Shown here: positions 8,170 through 16,436 of the stretch, in pieces
Position numbering within the stretch: the first letter of the stretch is position 1
Layout of the letters: the number at the start of each line of letters is the position of its first letter
Origin: Nonomuraea sp. SYSU D8015
GTDB lineage: Bacteria; Actinomycetota; Actinomycetes; Streptosporangiales; Streptosporangiaceae
DNA: 39,034 nucleotides
Direction: 5' to 3'
NCBI RefSeq assembly: GCF_008065375.1
Contig: NZ_VJYI01000044.1
Location: 1 to 39,034, forward strand
Notes under the pieces: model-generated
Database searches by the model: none
What the model was told of the DNA's origin: nothing
What the model saw: only the letters and a program-made list of their open reading frames with translations
Program-made: the position numbers and the translations under genes

Positions 8170-8790
8170 CTATCCACGCGGACGCTTCTCCCGCTGCATG
8201 CCTGTTCGCTCTTGAGCCCAGGCGATCAGCTCGCCCCTGAGCGGGACCTGGATGTCGGTGATGTCGAGGAGGGTGACGTGGACTCCCCACCGGGCGGCCG
8301 AGTCGCTGATGCGATCGGCCATCTCGGCGCAGTCAGCGGTGGCCAGGGCGGGAAGCTCGCCCAGATCCCGTTGGGCGATCTGCCTGCGCAGCACGCCCTC
8401 GGCTACGAGGGTGGTGGCCGTCAGCGGCTCGTCCGTCGTCATCGCGAAGCGGACGGGATCGGTTGCGGCGGCCACCGCGGTGGCCTTGACGCGCACGCTC
8501 ACGCCATCGCGGGTGACCGCCTCAGGGCAGAACAGATCCAGGCACACCAGCCGCAGCGATACCCGCGCCTCCCGTTCCAGACCGGGCCAGAGCAGGACAA
8601 GCCCGGGACCGCGCACTCCGGCCCCACGACCCAGCCTGCGCACGACCAGCCGCTCATCCTCGCCGACCACGCGTACCGCCCGCGAGATGATCACGAGAAG
8701 GGGCACGGCACCCAGCAGCACCCACACCACCGGCTCCCCCACAGCGGGCGCCTGGAGGGCGAAGATGGTGCGCGCGCCCAGTACGAGCAT
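8170..8790 (-). CDS. Short SPFH/band 7 domain protein
   Basis: The gene encodes 206 residues. An N-terminal membrane segment at about 18-38 (VVWVLLGAVPLLVIISRAV) is followed by an SPFH domain (VVGEDERLVVRRLGRGAGVRGPGLVLLWP, TRDGVSVRVKATAVAAATDP, GVHVTLLDITDIQVP). The C-terminal coiled coil of full stomatins is nearly absent, so this is a short slipin. The start at 8790 follows GGGGAGAAAGG; an upstream in-frame start near 8997 would add a non-conserved extension. It is the first gene of a probable operon with the antiporter, and divergent from the histidine kinase. Association of an SPFH protein with an antiporter suggests a scaffold role for the transporter, which is inference. Confidence 0.85.
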   Translation of the reverse strand: MLVLGARTIFALQAPAVGEPVVWVLLGAVPLLVIISRAVRVVGEDERLVVRRLGRGAGVRGPGLVLLWPGLEREARVSLRLVCLDLFCPEAVTRDGVSVRVKATAVAAATDPVRFAMTTDEPLTATTLVAEGVLRRQIAQRDLGELPALATADCAEMADRISDSAARWGVHVTLLDITDIQVPLRGELIAWAQERTGMQREKRPRG

Positions 8791-9036
8791 GGTCCGGCCT
8801 TTCTCCCCTGTCGCCTTTGCCCGTCCCTGTGCGAGCCTCCTCATCACCCCGAAGCGGGCATCCGGCTCCCCGTGGGGCCAGTCTGGTCGGCCGACCCGCG
8901 TGGCGCCATCGGGTGCAACACCCATTTCGTCGGGTGGACACCCTGTAGATTGCCGCAGGTCAAACCATGACCTGGGTGATGTGATGGGGTGCGCCACCGA
9001 TGGACAGACACCTGTCGCGGTGGGGAGGCTGGAGAC
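8791..9036. promoter_or_regulatory. Divergent promoter region between SPFH-antiporter and two-component genes
   Basis: These 246 bp separate two divergent transcription units and must carry both promoters. I see no confident -35/-10 pair and no clear palindrome that could be assigned as the response regulator binding site. The assignment rests on gene layout only. Confidence 0.4.
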
Positions 9037-10083
9037 ATGACCGTGCTAGCCGGCAAGCATCCCCAGGGATCACCACGCGCGCGCCGGAGGGCTCGCTCCC
9101 CGGCCTCGGCGCTGTTCTGGCGGCTCTTCCTGATCAACGGGCTGGTCTTCGCCGCCGGGCTGACCGTGCTGGCGCTGTCGCCGGCCACGGTGTCCTCGCC
9201 GGTCCTGCTGACCGAGCTGCTGATCCTGGCAGTGGGGCTGGCGGTGATGCTCGGCGCGAACGCGGTGCTGCTGCGTACCAGCCTGGCCCCGCTCGGTGCG
9301 CTGACCGTGCTCATGGAGCGAGTCGATCTGCTGCGTCCCCGTGATCGCATCGCGCACACCGCCAACGGCGATCTGGGGACGCTGATCGCGACGTTCAACG
9401 CCATGCTGGACCGGCTGGAGGCCGAGCGCAGCGCTAGTGCCGCCCACGCCTTGGCCGCTCAAGAGGCCGAGCGGCAGCGCATCGCGCGGGAGCTGCACGA
9501 CGAGATCGGCCAAAGCCTCACCGTGGTCCTGCTCGCTCTCAAACGCGCCGTGAACCGCGCGCCGCAAGACCTGCGCGTGGAGCTGTCCACCGTTGCCGAG
9601 ACCGTCCGCGCCAGCCTGGACGAGGTCCGGCAGGTCGCCCGCCGGCTGCGGCCGGACGTGCTGGAGGACCTGGGCCTCATCAGCGCGATGAACTCCCTGG
9701 CCAGCGACTTCTCCGGCAGCAGCGGCGTGCCGGTGACCCGGCTGCTGGATGCGCGACTGCCGCAGCTGAGCGGCGACACCGAACTGGTGATCTACCGCAT
9801 CGCGCAGGAAAGCCTGACCAACATCGCCCGGCACGCCCACGCCTCGCACGTGGAACTGTCGCTGCGCGCCGAGCCCGACACGGTGATGCTGCGCATCGCC
9901 GACGACGGCTGCGGCGGCCCCATCCGCGACGGCGCCGGCATCGGCGGCATGCGCGAGCGCGCCATGCTCATCGGCGCCGACCTCAGCATCGACACCGCGC
10001 CCTCCACCGGCACCGAGGTACGTCTGACCGTACCCTTGGCACCTCCGGTACGTCTTGCGCCCATCGCCAACGAACGAAGGTGA
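9037..10083 (+). CDS. NarL-type sensor histidine kinase
   Basis: A 348-residue membrane kinase. Two helices at about 27-48 and 54-79 are joined by a very short extracellular loop, so sensing is probably within the membrane or inside the cell. A HAMP-like linker (LAPLGALTVLMERVDLL) leads to the HisKA_3 dimerisation domain with the phospho-accepting His154 in ERQRIARELHDEIGQ. The HATPase domain shows the N box (IYRIAQESLTNIARHAHA) and the G box (GIGGMRERAMLIGA). The ATG at 9037 follows GGGGAGGCTGGAG. The response regulator follows immediately. The kinase is divergent from the SPFH-antiporter genes, so it may control them in response to membrane or ion stress (inference). Confidence 0.93.
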   Translation: MTVLAGKHPQGSPRARRRARSPASALFWRLFLINGLVFAAGLTVLALSPATVSSPVLLTELLILAVGLAVMLGANAVLLRTSLAPLGALTVLMERVDLLRPRDRIAHTANGDLGTLIATFNAMLDRLEAERSASAAHALAAQEAERQRIARELHDEIGQSLTVVLLALKRAVNRAPQDLRVELSTVAETVRASLDEVRQVARRLRPDVLEDLGLISAMNSLASDFSGSSGVPVTRLLDARLPQLSGDTELVIYRIAQESLTNIARHAHASHVELSLRAEPDTVMLRIADDGCGGPIRDGAGIGGMRERAMLIGADLSIDTAPSTGTEVRLTVPLAPPVRLAPIANERR

Positions 10084-10088
10084 TCAGC

Positions 10089-10751
10089 ATGGAAGCGCAG
10101 CCGACCCGGATCCTGCTCGCCGACGACCACGCGCTCGTCCGTCACGGGCTACGGCTCATCCTGGACGCCGAACCCGACCTGGCCGTCGTGGCCGAGGCAG
10201 GTGACGGCGCCGAGGCCGTCGACCTGGCCACCCGCCCCAGCACCGACGTCGACCTGGCCATCTTGGACATCGCCATGCCGCGGATGACCGGCATCCAGGC
10301 CGCCCGCGAGATCTCTCGCCGCGCGCCCGGCATCCGCCTGCTGATGCTGTCGATGTACGACAACGAGCAGTACCTGTTCGAATCACTCAAGGCCGGCGCC
10401 TGCGGGTACGTGCTGAAGTCGGTGGCCGACCGCGACCTGCTGGAGGCCTGCCGGGCGGCCATGCGCGGCGAGCCGTTCCTCTACCCCGGGGCGATCACCG
10501 CCCTCATCCGCGACCACCTGCAACGCCACCAGCACGGCGAGCCGGTGCCCGACACCCTGCTCACCCCACGCGAGGAGGAGATCGTCAAGCTCATCGCCGA
10601 AGGCCACTCCTCCAAGGACATCGCCGACATCCTGGTCATCAGCGTCAAGACCGTGGAACGGCACCGGGCCAACATCTTGGCCAAGCTCGGCCTGCGCGAC
10701 CGGCTGGAGCTGACCCGGCACGCCATCCGAGCGGGCCTGATCGAACCATGA
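10089..10751 (+). CDS. NarL/LuxR-type response regulator
   Basis: A 220-residue regulator. The receiver domain (about 6-122) has the acidic pair D12-D13, the phospho-acceptor D60 in LAILDIAMP and the conserved K110 in GYVLKS. A LuxR-type helix-turn-helix at about 155-215 reads LTPREEEIVKLIAEGHSSKDIADIL, then SVKTVERHRANILAKLGLRDR. The ATG at 10089 is preferred because CGAAGG lies 8 nt upstream. A GTG at 10080, which would overlap the kinase stop by 4 nt, has no spaced ribosome site. It forms an operon with the kinase upstream, and the broken permease overlaps its stop. Confidence 0.93.
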   Translation: MEAQPTRILLADDHALVRHGLRLILDAEPDLAVVAEAGDGAEAVDLATRPSTDVDLAILDIAMPRMTGIQAAREISRRAPGIRLLMLSMYDNEQYLFESLKAGACGYVLKSVADRDLLEACRAAMRGEPFLYPGAITALIRDHLQRHQHGEPVPDTLLTPREEEIVKLIAEGHSSKDIADILVISVKTVERHRANILAKLGLRDRLELTRHAIRAGLIEP

Positions 10752-11430
10752 CCCCACCCAGCGGCGCCCCGTCAGCTACGGCCAGGCCGACACAGCCGGT
10801 CTCGGCCGCGGGCCCCGGCCAACGGGGTAGGCCGGTCATGACAGTCACCGCGGTCTTGGCGGTGGCGGTGTTCCTCGGCGCCTACCTGCTGATCGCACCG
10901 AGAAGGTCCACTGGGTCACCGCCGCGCTCGGCGGAGCCGCCATCATGCTGGCCATCCACGCCACCGGCGCCGAGGCGACGTTCTTCTCCGAGCACGCCGA
11001 CATCGACTGGAACGTCATCTTCCTCCTGCTCGGGATGATGATCATCGGGATGCTCAAGCAAGACCGGCATCTTCGAATACCTGGCGATCTGGGCGGCCAA
11101 ACGCGTCCGCAGCCGCCCGTACCGGCTCAGGGTCCTGATGGTGGTGATCACCGCGGCTGCGTCGGCGCTGCTGGACAACGTCACCACCGTGCTGCTGATC
11201 GCCCCGGTGACCTTCCTGGTGTGCGAACGGCTCGCCCTGCCGGTGGTGCCCTACCTGATCACCGAGGCGATGGCCTCCAACATCGGCGGCACCGCCACCC
11301 TCATCGGCGACCCGCCCAACATCATCATTGCCAGCCGCGGCAATCTGAGCTTCAACGACTTCCTCCTCCACCTCGCCCCGCTCGTGGTGGTACTGATGGC
11401 CGCCTTCGCCGGGCTGTGCCGGGGCCGCCG
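10748..11430 (+). pseudogene. ArsB/NhaD-type (ion transporter superfamily) permease, frameshifted and truncated
   Basis: An ATG at 10748 overlaps the stop of the response regulator (ATGA), so this was the third gene of that operon. Three frames in order give the N-terminal half of an ArsB/NhaD/CitM-like permease. They are MTVTAVLAVAVFLGAYLLIA, then AALGGAAIMLAIHATGAEATFFSEHADIDWNVIFLLLGMMII, then LLDNVTTVLLIAPVTFLVCERL and SNIGGTATLIGDPPNIIIASRG. Frameshifts lie near 10893 and 11065. Homology ends near 11430, so about half of the usual 420-430 residues is missing. The conserved DN-T and GGTATLIGDPPN motifs are intact. The encoded transporter is non-functional as read. Confidence 0.85.
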
Positions 11431-11821
11431 ACGCCAGCGAACACCCGCGCGGTGGCCAGCGCTTCGGCCGTCTCGCGATGCGAGTATGGGATCTTCCAGT
11501 ACGAGGCGCAGCGTGAATGGGCCCGATGGACTCTGGACCAGTTGGAACGCTGACGGTGTGCAGGATGTTGTGCTGGGAGATCACACCAGCGAACATATTC
11601 CTCCCCGCACAGGCTAGAGATCTTCGACGTAGCCGGCGGCGATGTTGTCCGGCGGGCGACGCGATCCCGCCGCTGTGCAGGCGGCTGCCTTAATAGCCAC
11701 GGTTGCCGACTCGGTCGTAGTCATCGGCGGGGGCAGTCGCGGTGCCGAGTAGGTCAGTGACGTTTGGCACGCCGGTCGAGACGAACCGGCCCGAGACGGA
11801 GAAACGAAGGGTTGGGTCGGG
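11431..11821. other. Junk stretch after the broken permease
   Basis: About 390 bp with no intact gene. A plus-strand piece at about 11480-11553 reads CEYGIFQYEAQREWARWTLDQLER before a stop. It resembles the C-terminal helix of a PadR-type regulator, but the match is too short to call. Nothing else is recognisable. Confidence 0.3.
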
Positions 11822-12204
11822 CTCGTGTTCGCTCGGCCGCTGGTGCGAGAATTCGCGACCCCACGCGCTTCGCCTGGAGGTCACCTGGAGCCGACCAATG
11901 CCACGCTGATCGGCGCGTCAGTGCGCGAGTTGGTGGAGGAGACCGGTGTTGACCCCGGCAAGGTGTTTCCAGCGTCGCAGGCCCCTGTCTACGTCGAGTA
12001 CGGCAGGGTCCCGGCCCTGCCGCAGAAAGACGAGCCGGATCACTACCATCTCGACATCGGGTACCCGTTCCTGACAGATGCGGACATGGGGCGCATCCAG
12101 GAGGCCGAGGTGACGGGTGCGCCTGGTACTCGCTCGCCGAGACCGAGCGCCTTGTCGGGCACCGCATTGCGCGAGCGGTCAGCGCCCCGGCCCGGATCGG
12201 TTGA
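11822..12204 (+). pseudogene. NUDIX hydrolase remnant
   Basis: The frame reads PGGHLEPTNATLIGASVRELVEETGVDPGKVF, which contains the NUDIX box with its RELVEETG core, followed by VYVEYGRVPALPQKDEPDHYHLDIGYPFL. A one-base loss near 12118 shifts the end into the next frame, which continues AWYSLAETERLVGHRIARA to a TGA at 12202-12204. The N-terminus before LVFARPL is not recognisable. The pyrophosphatase core is therefore present but the gene is broken at both ends. Confidence 0.7.
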
Positions 12205-12288
12205 CCGGACCCGTCGAACGCTTCCGGTCGGCAGCGGCACCGGATCACGGTGCGCACGGCCCGTAGCCTGATTGCGTTGGCCGTGTTC

Positions 12289-12480
12289 TCAACATGCGGT
12301 GATCTGCTCCAACCGCCGTCGGGCACGGCGGCGGCTGGTCAGAACGACCACCTGGGCGTGGTCGGCATGCTGTCGAATCTTGGTCAGCACACGTGGGCGC
12401 ATCTTGCGCCGATAGGTGGCCACGTAGCGCAGCACGCTCCAGTCGATCAACTTCCCGAAGGAAGGGATCGCCGCCTCGGG
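12289..12480 (-). pseudogene. Unrecognised coding-like fragment
   Basis: The minus strand carries a basic C-terminal-like stretch (KLIDWSVLRYVATYRRKMRP, then VVVLTSRRRARRRLEQITA) ending in TGA. Its residue pattern is protein-like and unlike a shadow frame, but I do not recognise the family. It begins where the AbfB remnant on the opposite strand begins, so this is probably a junction between two deletions. Confidence 0.25.
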
Positions 12481-12490
12481 TGCTCTCGGC

Positions 12491-12811
12491 GTGCTCGGGG
12501 AGGCGGCGCCGCTGCGGATCGTGCCCGGCCTGGCCGACGCCAAGGGCTACTCGTTCATGGACGAGGACGGCCGCTACCTGCGGCACAAGGATTACCGGCT
12601 GCGGTTCGACGCCGACAACGGCACCGAGCTGTTCGAGCGGGACGCGACCTTCCTCGCCCGGCCGGCCTCGGGCGCAGGGAGGGTGCGGCTGGAGTCGCTC
12701 AACTATCCCGGCCGGTTCATCCGCCACCGCCACCACCAGCTGTGGCTCGACAAGGACCAGGACACCTCCGCCTTCCGTGCCGACAGCACCTTCAAATCTG
12801 CCACTTCCTGA
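12491..12811 (+). pseudogene. AbfB/CBM42-type arabinose-binding module remnant
   Basis: About 105 residues match the repeat pattern of the alpha-L-arabinofuranosidase B domain: LRIVPGLADAKGYSFMDEDG, YLRHKDYRLRF, FERDATFLARP, then RVRLESLNYPGRFIRHRHHQLWL and FRADSTF. These beta-trefoil modules bind arabinose side chains and sit at the ends of secreted glycosidases. The catalytic part is gone and no signal peptide is attached, so this is the surviving tail of a larger enzyme. Confidence 0.75.
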
Positions 12812-12877
12812 TCATCTGCGCACCTCGCGCACGACGATTCATCCCCCTGGAAGGAAGCACGTTTGTTCAGCGGAACC

Positions 12878-12949
12878 TTGAAAAGACCCGCCCTGCTGGG
12901 CGCCATGCTGCTGGCCCCCTCCGCCAGCTGCCGCGGACGCGGGGGGTGA
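12878..12949 (+). pseudogene. Orphan signal-peptide-like remnant
   Basis: From TTG at 12878 the frame reads a short basic start and a hydrophobic core (KRPALLGAMLLAPSAS) and then stops at a TGA after about 23 codons. It looks like the first exported residues of a secreted protein whose body was deleted. The purine-rich AAGGAAGCA lies just upstream at 12851. The call is weak because of the length. Confidence 0.3.
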
Positions 12950-13086
12950 CAGGGACCGGCATCCGTGACGTGATCGAGTACGCGGGCGCGCCAAGGTGGT
13001 GGCGCCGTTAGCGGGTCGGCCTGCCGTATCCCGCCGCAGGAGCCGCCCGTCCAAGCCTTCACCTCCTGGTATGTACGCTTACCGGT

Positions 13087-14100
13087 GTGACCCGCCGCCC
13101 GCACACCCGCCCTCCCGTCCTCGCGGACGTGGCGAGGGTCGCCGGCGTGTCCGTCCCCACGGTGTCTCGAGTGCTGAGCGGGTCCGCGCCGGTGAGCGCC
13201 GACAAGCGCAGGCAGGTCCTGCGCGCGATCCAGGAGCTGGGATACCGCCCCAACGCCGCGGCGCGCGCCCTGGCGACTGGCCGGCGCTCCATCATCAGCG
13301 TGCTGACCAGCGACACCACCCGGTACGGTTATGCCAGCACGATCCGGGGGATCGAGGAGGCCGCCCGCGCGGTCGGCCTGGTGGTCGCCCTGACGATGCT
13401 GGACGGCGACGACGAGGAGTCGGCGCGGGTGGCCGTGGACCTCGCGCTCGACCAGCCGCTCGCCGGGATGATCGTGCTCGAGTTCGATATCCAGGGCAGC
13501 CGCGCGCTGGCGGCACTGCCCGACACGCTCCCCGTGGCGGCGGTATCCTCCGCCGGGCAGGGCAGGAGCGTCCCGCGGGCCCTGTTCGACGACCACGCCG
13601 GCGCGCGCGATGCGACGAACTACCTGCTCGGACTGGGCCATCGCACCGTGCACCACGTGGGGATACCGCCCTCCGGCCGGCCGAGCGGGCGGCTGCTGGG
13701 CTGGCGGGAGGCGCTGGAGGCGGCGGGAGCCCCGGTTCCGGAGATCGTGGAGAGTGACGGGACCCCGCGCTCGGGCCTCCAGGCCGGCGCGCGCCTGGCC
13801 AGGCGCGGCGACGTGACCGCGGTGCTGTGCGGCAACGACGAGGTCGCCTTCGGCGTGATCAAGGCCTTGCAGGACGAGGGTTCGCGGGTCCCCGAGGACG
13901 TCAGCGTCGTCGGCTTCGACGACCACCCGCTGGCCGAGATCTGGACTCCTTCGCTGACCACGATGAGGCAGGACTTCGCCGAACTGGGGCGCATGGCGGT
14001 CGACTTCCTGCTCGGCAGGCTGGCAGGCGTGCCGGTCGAGGCGCCGCGGTCGACCCCGCGCCTGGTCGTGCGCAAGAGCACCGCTCCAGCCGCCCGCTGA
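13087..14100 (+). CDS. LacI-family transcriptional regulator of the alpha-galactoside locus
   Basis: A 337-residue repressor. The N-terminal LacI helix-turn-helix is clear (VLADVARVAGVSVPTVSRVLSG, then KRRQVLRAIQELGYRPNAAARALA with the hinge helix). A periplasmic-binding-like effector domain follows (TLPVAAVSSAGQG, LLGLGHRTVHHVGIPP, TAVLCGNDEVAFGVIKAL, DVSVVGFDDHPLAEIWTPSLTTM). The start is the GTG at 13087, with no clear ribosome site; TATGTA lies about 14 nt ahead, so the mRNA may be leaderless. The gene lies 162 nt before the GH36 gene, with two operator-like sites in the gap. It very likely represses the enzyme and transporter genes until galactosides bind. Ligand identity is inferred from context. 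Confidence 0.93.
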   Translation: MTRRPHTRPPVLADVARVAGVSVPTVSRVLSGSAPVSADKRRQVLRAIQELGYRPNAAARALATGRRSIISVLTSDTTRYGYASTIRGIEEAARAVGLVVALTMLDGDDEESARVAVDLALDQPLAGMIVLEFDIQGSRALAALPDTLPVAAVSSAGQGRSVPRALFDDHAGARDATNYLLGLGHRTVHHVGIPPSGRPSGRLLGWREALEAAGAPVPEIVESDGTPRSGLQAGARLARRGDVTAVLCGNDEVAFGVIKALQDEGSRVPEDVSVVGFDDHPLAEIWTPSLTTMRQDFAELGRMAVDFLLGRLAGVPVEAPRSTPRLVVRKSTAPAAR

Positions 14101-14162
14101 CGTCCGCCTAGGAACCCTAGAACCGCGCACGCATGGTCATGTTCCTTCATGACACCTCGTGT

Positions 14163-14176
14163 TGAAAGCGTTATCA
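14163..14176 (+). promoter_or_regulatory. LacI-type operator, site 1
   Basis: TGAAAGCGTTATCA matches the LacI/GalR-family pattern with a central CG (TGNAANCGNTNNCA). It lies 63 nt after the regulator stop and 87 nt before the GH36 start. The second, oppositely oriented copy 34 nt downstream supports a real operator pair. Confidence 0.75.
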
Positions 14177-14209
14177 CCTCATTTCCCATGGTCCCCTTGT
14201 CACATCGCT

Positions 14210-14224
14210 TGATAAACGCTTTCA
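14210..14224 (-). promoter_or_regulatory. LacI-type operator, site 2 (inverted)
   Basis: TGATAAACGCTTTCA reads on the opposite strand as TGAAAGCGTTTATCA, the same as site 1 except for one extra base in the right half. Its centre is about 47 nt from that of site 1. It ends 38 nt before the ATG of the GH36 gene at 14263, a position suited to blocking RNA polymerase. Confidence 0.7.
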
Positions 14225-14262
14225 TGGCTGAACCGCACCGTATGTCCGGCTTAAGGAACGTG

Positions 14263-16386
14263 ATGACGAGCAGAACCATCCAGTGGCGTCCCGGCTCCCT
14301 CGACCTAGTCATCGAGCGGCCCGAAGACGCTCCGGCCCGCATCGCGAGGCTCGGGACCGCGTCGCCCACACCGAGCGCCGTGGACCCGTTCCGGGTGCAG
14401 CCGCTGGTCGAGCTGATGGTTCTGGGGGAGGGCCGGAGACTGTCCAACACCCGGTTCACTGACACCGCCGCCGGATCGCGGCTCCGGTTCGCGGACGCCG
14501 TCGAGCAGGCGGACGGCGACTGGCGCGAGCTGCGGGTGAGGCAGCGTGACGAGGTGACCGGACTGGAGGCGACCAGTGTCTTTCGCGCCAGGACAGACGT
14601 CCCGGCCCTGCAGACCTGGACGGAGGTCACGAACACCGGGCCGGCGCCCCGGGTTCTGCAGATGGTGTCGTCCTTCGCCTCCTGCGCGCTGGCCGAGACG
14701 GCGGACGACGGCGACCTGGTCCTGTGGCGGGCGCGCGCCGACTGGTGCGCCGAGGGCAGGTGGGCGGCCATCCCGCTGTCCGGGCCGGACGGGCTGGCGG
14801 ACATCAACAGCGAACTGCACCAGCACGACGGCCGGGGCGCGCTCGTCACGGTGAGCAAGAGCACCTGGTCCTCGGGCGAGTACCTGCCGACCGGCGTCCT
14901 GGCGAGCGCCCGCACCGGCCGGGCCTGGGGCTGGCAGATCGAGCACAACGGCGCCTGGCGCTGGGAGGTGGACCGCCGCCGCGACGGGGCGAACGCCGTC
15001 TCCCTCGTGCTGAGCGGCCCCACCGACCTCGACCACCAGTGGAGCACCCGGCTGCTCCCGGGGGAGCGCTTCGTCGCTGTTCCGGTGTCCGTCGCTGTGT
15101 CCGACGAGGGTTGCCGGGGAGCGCTGGCCGCCCTCACCCGGCAGCGGAGGGCGATCCGCCGCGCGCATCCCACAGGCGACGCGCTGCCGGTCATCTTCAA
15201 CGACTACATGAACACCCTCATGGGCGACCCGACCACCGAGCGCCTGCTGCCTCTCATCGACGCCGCCGCGGAGATCGGCGCCGAGTACTTCTGCGTCGAC
15301 GCGGGCTGGTACGACGACGGCGGGAACTGGTGGGACAGCGTCGGCGAGTGGCGCCCCTCGACCGGCCGCTTCCCGGACGGCGGGCTCGCCCGGGTCTTCG
15401 ACCACATCAGGACCAGGGACATGCGCCCCGGCCTGTGGCTGGAGCCGGAGGTCGTCGGGGTGCGCAGCCCTGTCGCCGCGATGCTGCCTGACGAGGCGTT
15501 CCTGAGCCGGAACGGCGAGCGGGTCGTGGAGCACGGCCGGTACTTCCTCGACCTGCGCCACCCCTCGGCCAGGAAGCATCTCGACGAGGTGGTCGATCGC
15601 CTCGTGCACGACTACGGCACCGGATTCTTCAAGCTCGACTACAACGTCACCCCCGGACCGGGCACCGACCGCGACGCGCTCCAGCCGGGAGAGGGACTGC
15701 TCCAGCACAACCGGGCCCACCTGGAGTGGCTGGACGACCTGCTCGGCCGCCACCCAAAGGTGATCTTCGAGAACTGCGCCTCGGGAGCCATGCGGGCCGA
15801 CTACGCCATGCTGTCCCGCCTCCAGCTCCAGTCCACCTCGGACCAGCAGGACTGGCGGCTCTACGCCGCCATCGCCGCGTCCGCGCCCGCCACGATGCTC
15901 CCCGAGCAGGCCGGCAACTGGGCCTACCCGCAGCCGGGGATGCCCGCGGAGGCTCTGGCCTTCACCATGATCAACGGTCTGGCCGGGCGGCTCTACCTGT
16001 CGGGGCATCTCGACCAGATGAGCCCGGCAGAGCGGGAGCTCGTCGCGGACGGAGTGGCCGTGCACAAGCGGATCAGGGCCGAGGTCGCCACGGCCGAGCC
16101 GTTCTGGCCGCTGGGGCTGCCCGCCTGGTCCGACGACATCGTCGCGCTGGGCCTGCGCACCGGTGACACGGTGCGCCTGGCCGTATGGCAACGCGACGGC
16201 GGACCGCACGACATCCAGGTGGACCTGCCCGGCCTGCGCGGCCGCCGGCTGCGGGTGGAGACCGAATATCCGGCGACGCTACCCGGCTGGCAACACCGGT
16301 GGGACGCCTCCACCGCGCGGCTCACGGTCCGTCCTGCCGTACCCGGACCGTCCGCACGCCTGCTCCGTCTGCGGCCGGAGAACTGA
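14263..16386 (+). CDS. GH36-type alpha-galactosidase, cytoplasmic
   Basis: A 707-residue enzyme of glycoside hydrolase family 36, which releases alpha-linked galactose from sugars such as melibiose and raffinose. An N-terminal beta-sandwich (to about 300) precedes the TIM barrel with CVDAGWYDD, RPGLWLEPEVVG and FFKLDYN. D459 in that last motif is the expected nucleophile. ENCASG follows, and D527 in STSDQQD is the expected acid/base. A C-terminal beta domain closes the protein. There is no signal peptide, so it acts on imported sugar. The ATG at 14263 has AAGGAA ahead of it; upstream in-frame ATGs at 14149 and 14224 fall before or on the operators. It is the first gene of a four-gene operon. 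Specificity within GH36 is inferred. Confidence 0.9.
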   Translation: MTSRTIQWRPGSLDLVIERPEDAPARIARLGTASPTPSAVDPFRVQPLVELMVLGEGRRLSNTRFTDTAAGSRLRFADAVEQADGDWRELRVRQRDEVTGLEATSVFRARTDVPALQTWTEVTNTGPAPRVLQMVSSFASCALAETADDGDLVLWRARADWCAEGRWAAIPLSGPDGLADINSELHQHDGRGALVTVSKSTWSSGEYLPTGVLASARTGRAWGWQIEHNGAWRWEVDRRRDGANAVSLVLSGPTDLDHQWSTRLLPGERFVAVPVSVAVSDEGCRGALAALTRQRRAIRRAHPTGDALPVIFNDYMNTLMGDPTTERLLPLIDAAAEIGAEYFCVDAGWYDDGGNWWDSVGEWRPSTGRFPDGGLARVFDHIRTRDMRPGLWLEPEVVGVRSPVAAMLPDEAFLSRNGERVVEHGRYFLDLRHPSARKHLDEVVDRLVHDYGTGFFKLDYNVTPGPGTDRDALQPGEGLLQHNRAHLEWLDDLLGRHPKVIFENCASGAMRADYAMLSRLQLQSTSDQQDWRLYAAIAASAPATMLPEQAGNWAYPQPGMPAEALAFTMINGLAGRLYLSGHLDQMSPAERELVADGVAVHKRIRAEVATAEPFWPLGLPAWSDDIVALGLRTGDTVRLAVWQRDGGPHDIQVDLPGLRGRRLRVETEYPATLPGWQHRWDASTARLTVRPAVPGPSARLLRLRPEN

Positions 16387-16436
16387 TCCCTTTCAGCGTG
16401 GCAGCCCTCACCTCCCACCACACACAAGGAGAATCC

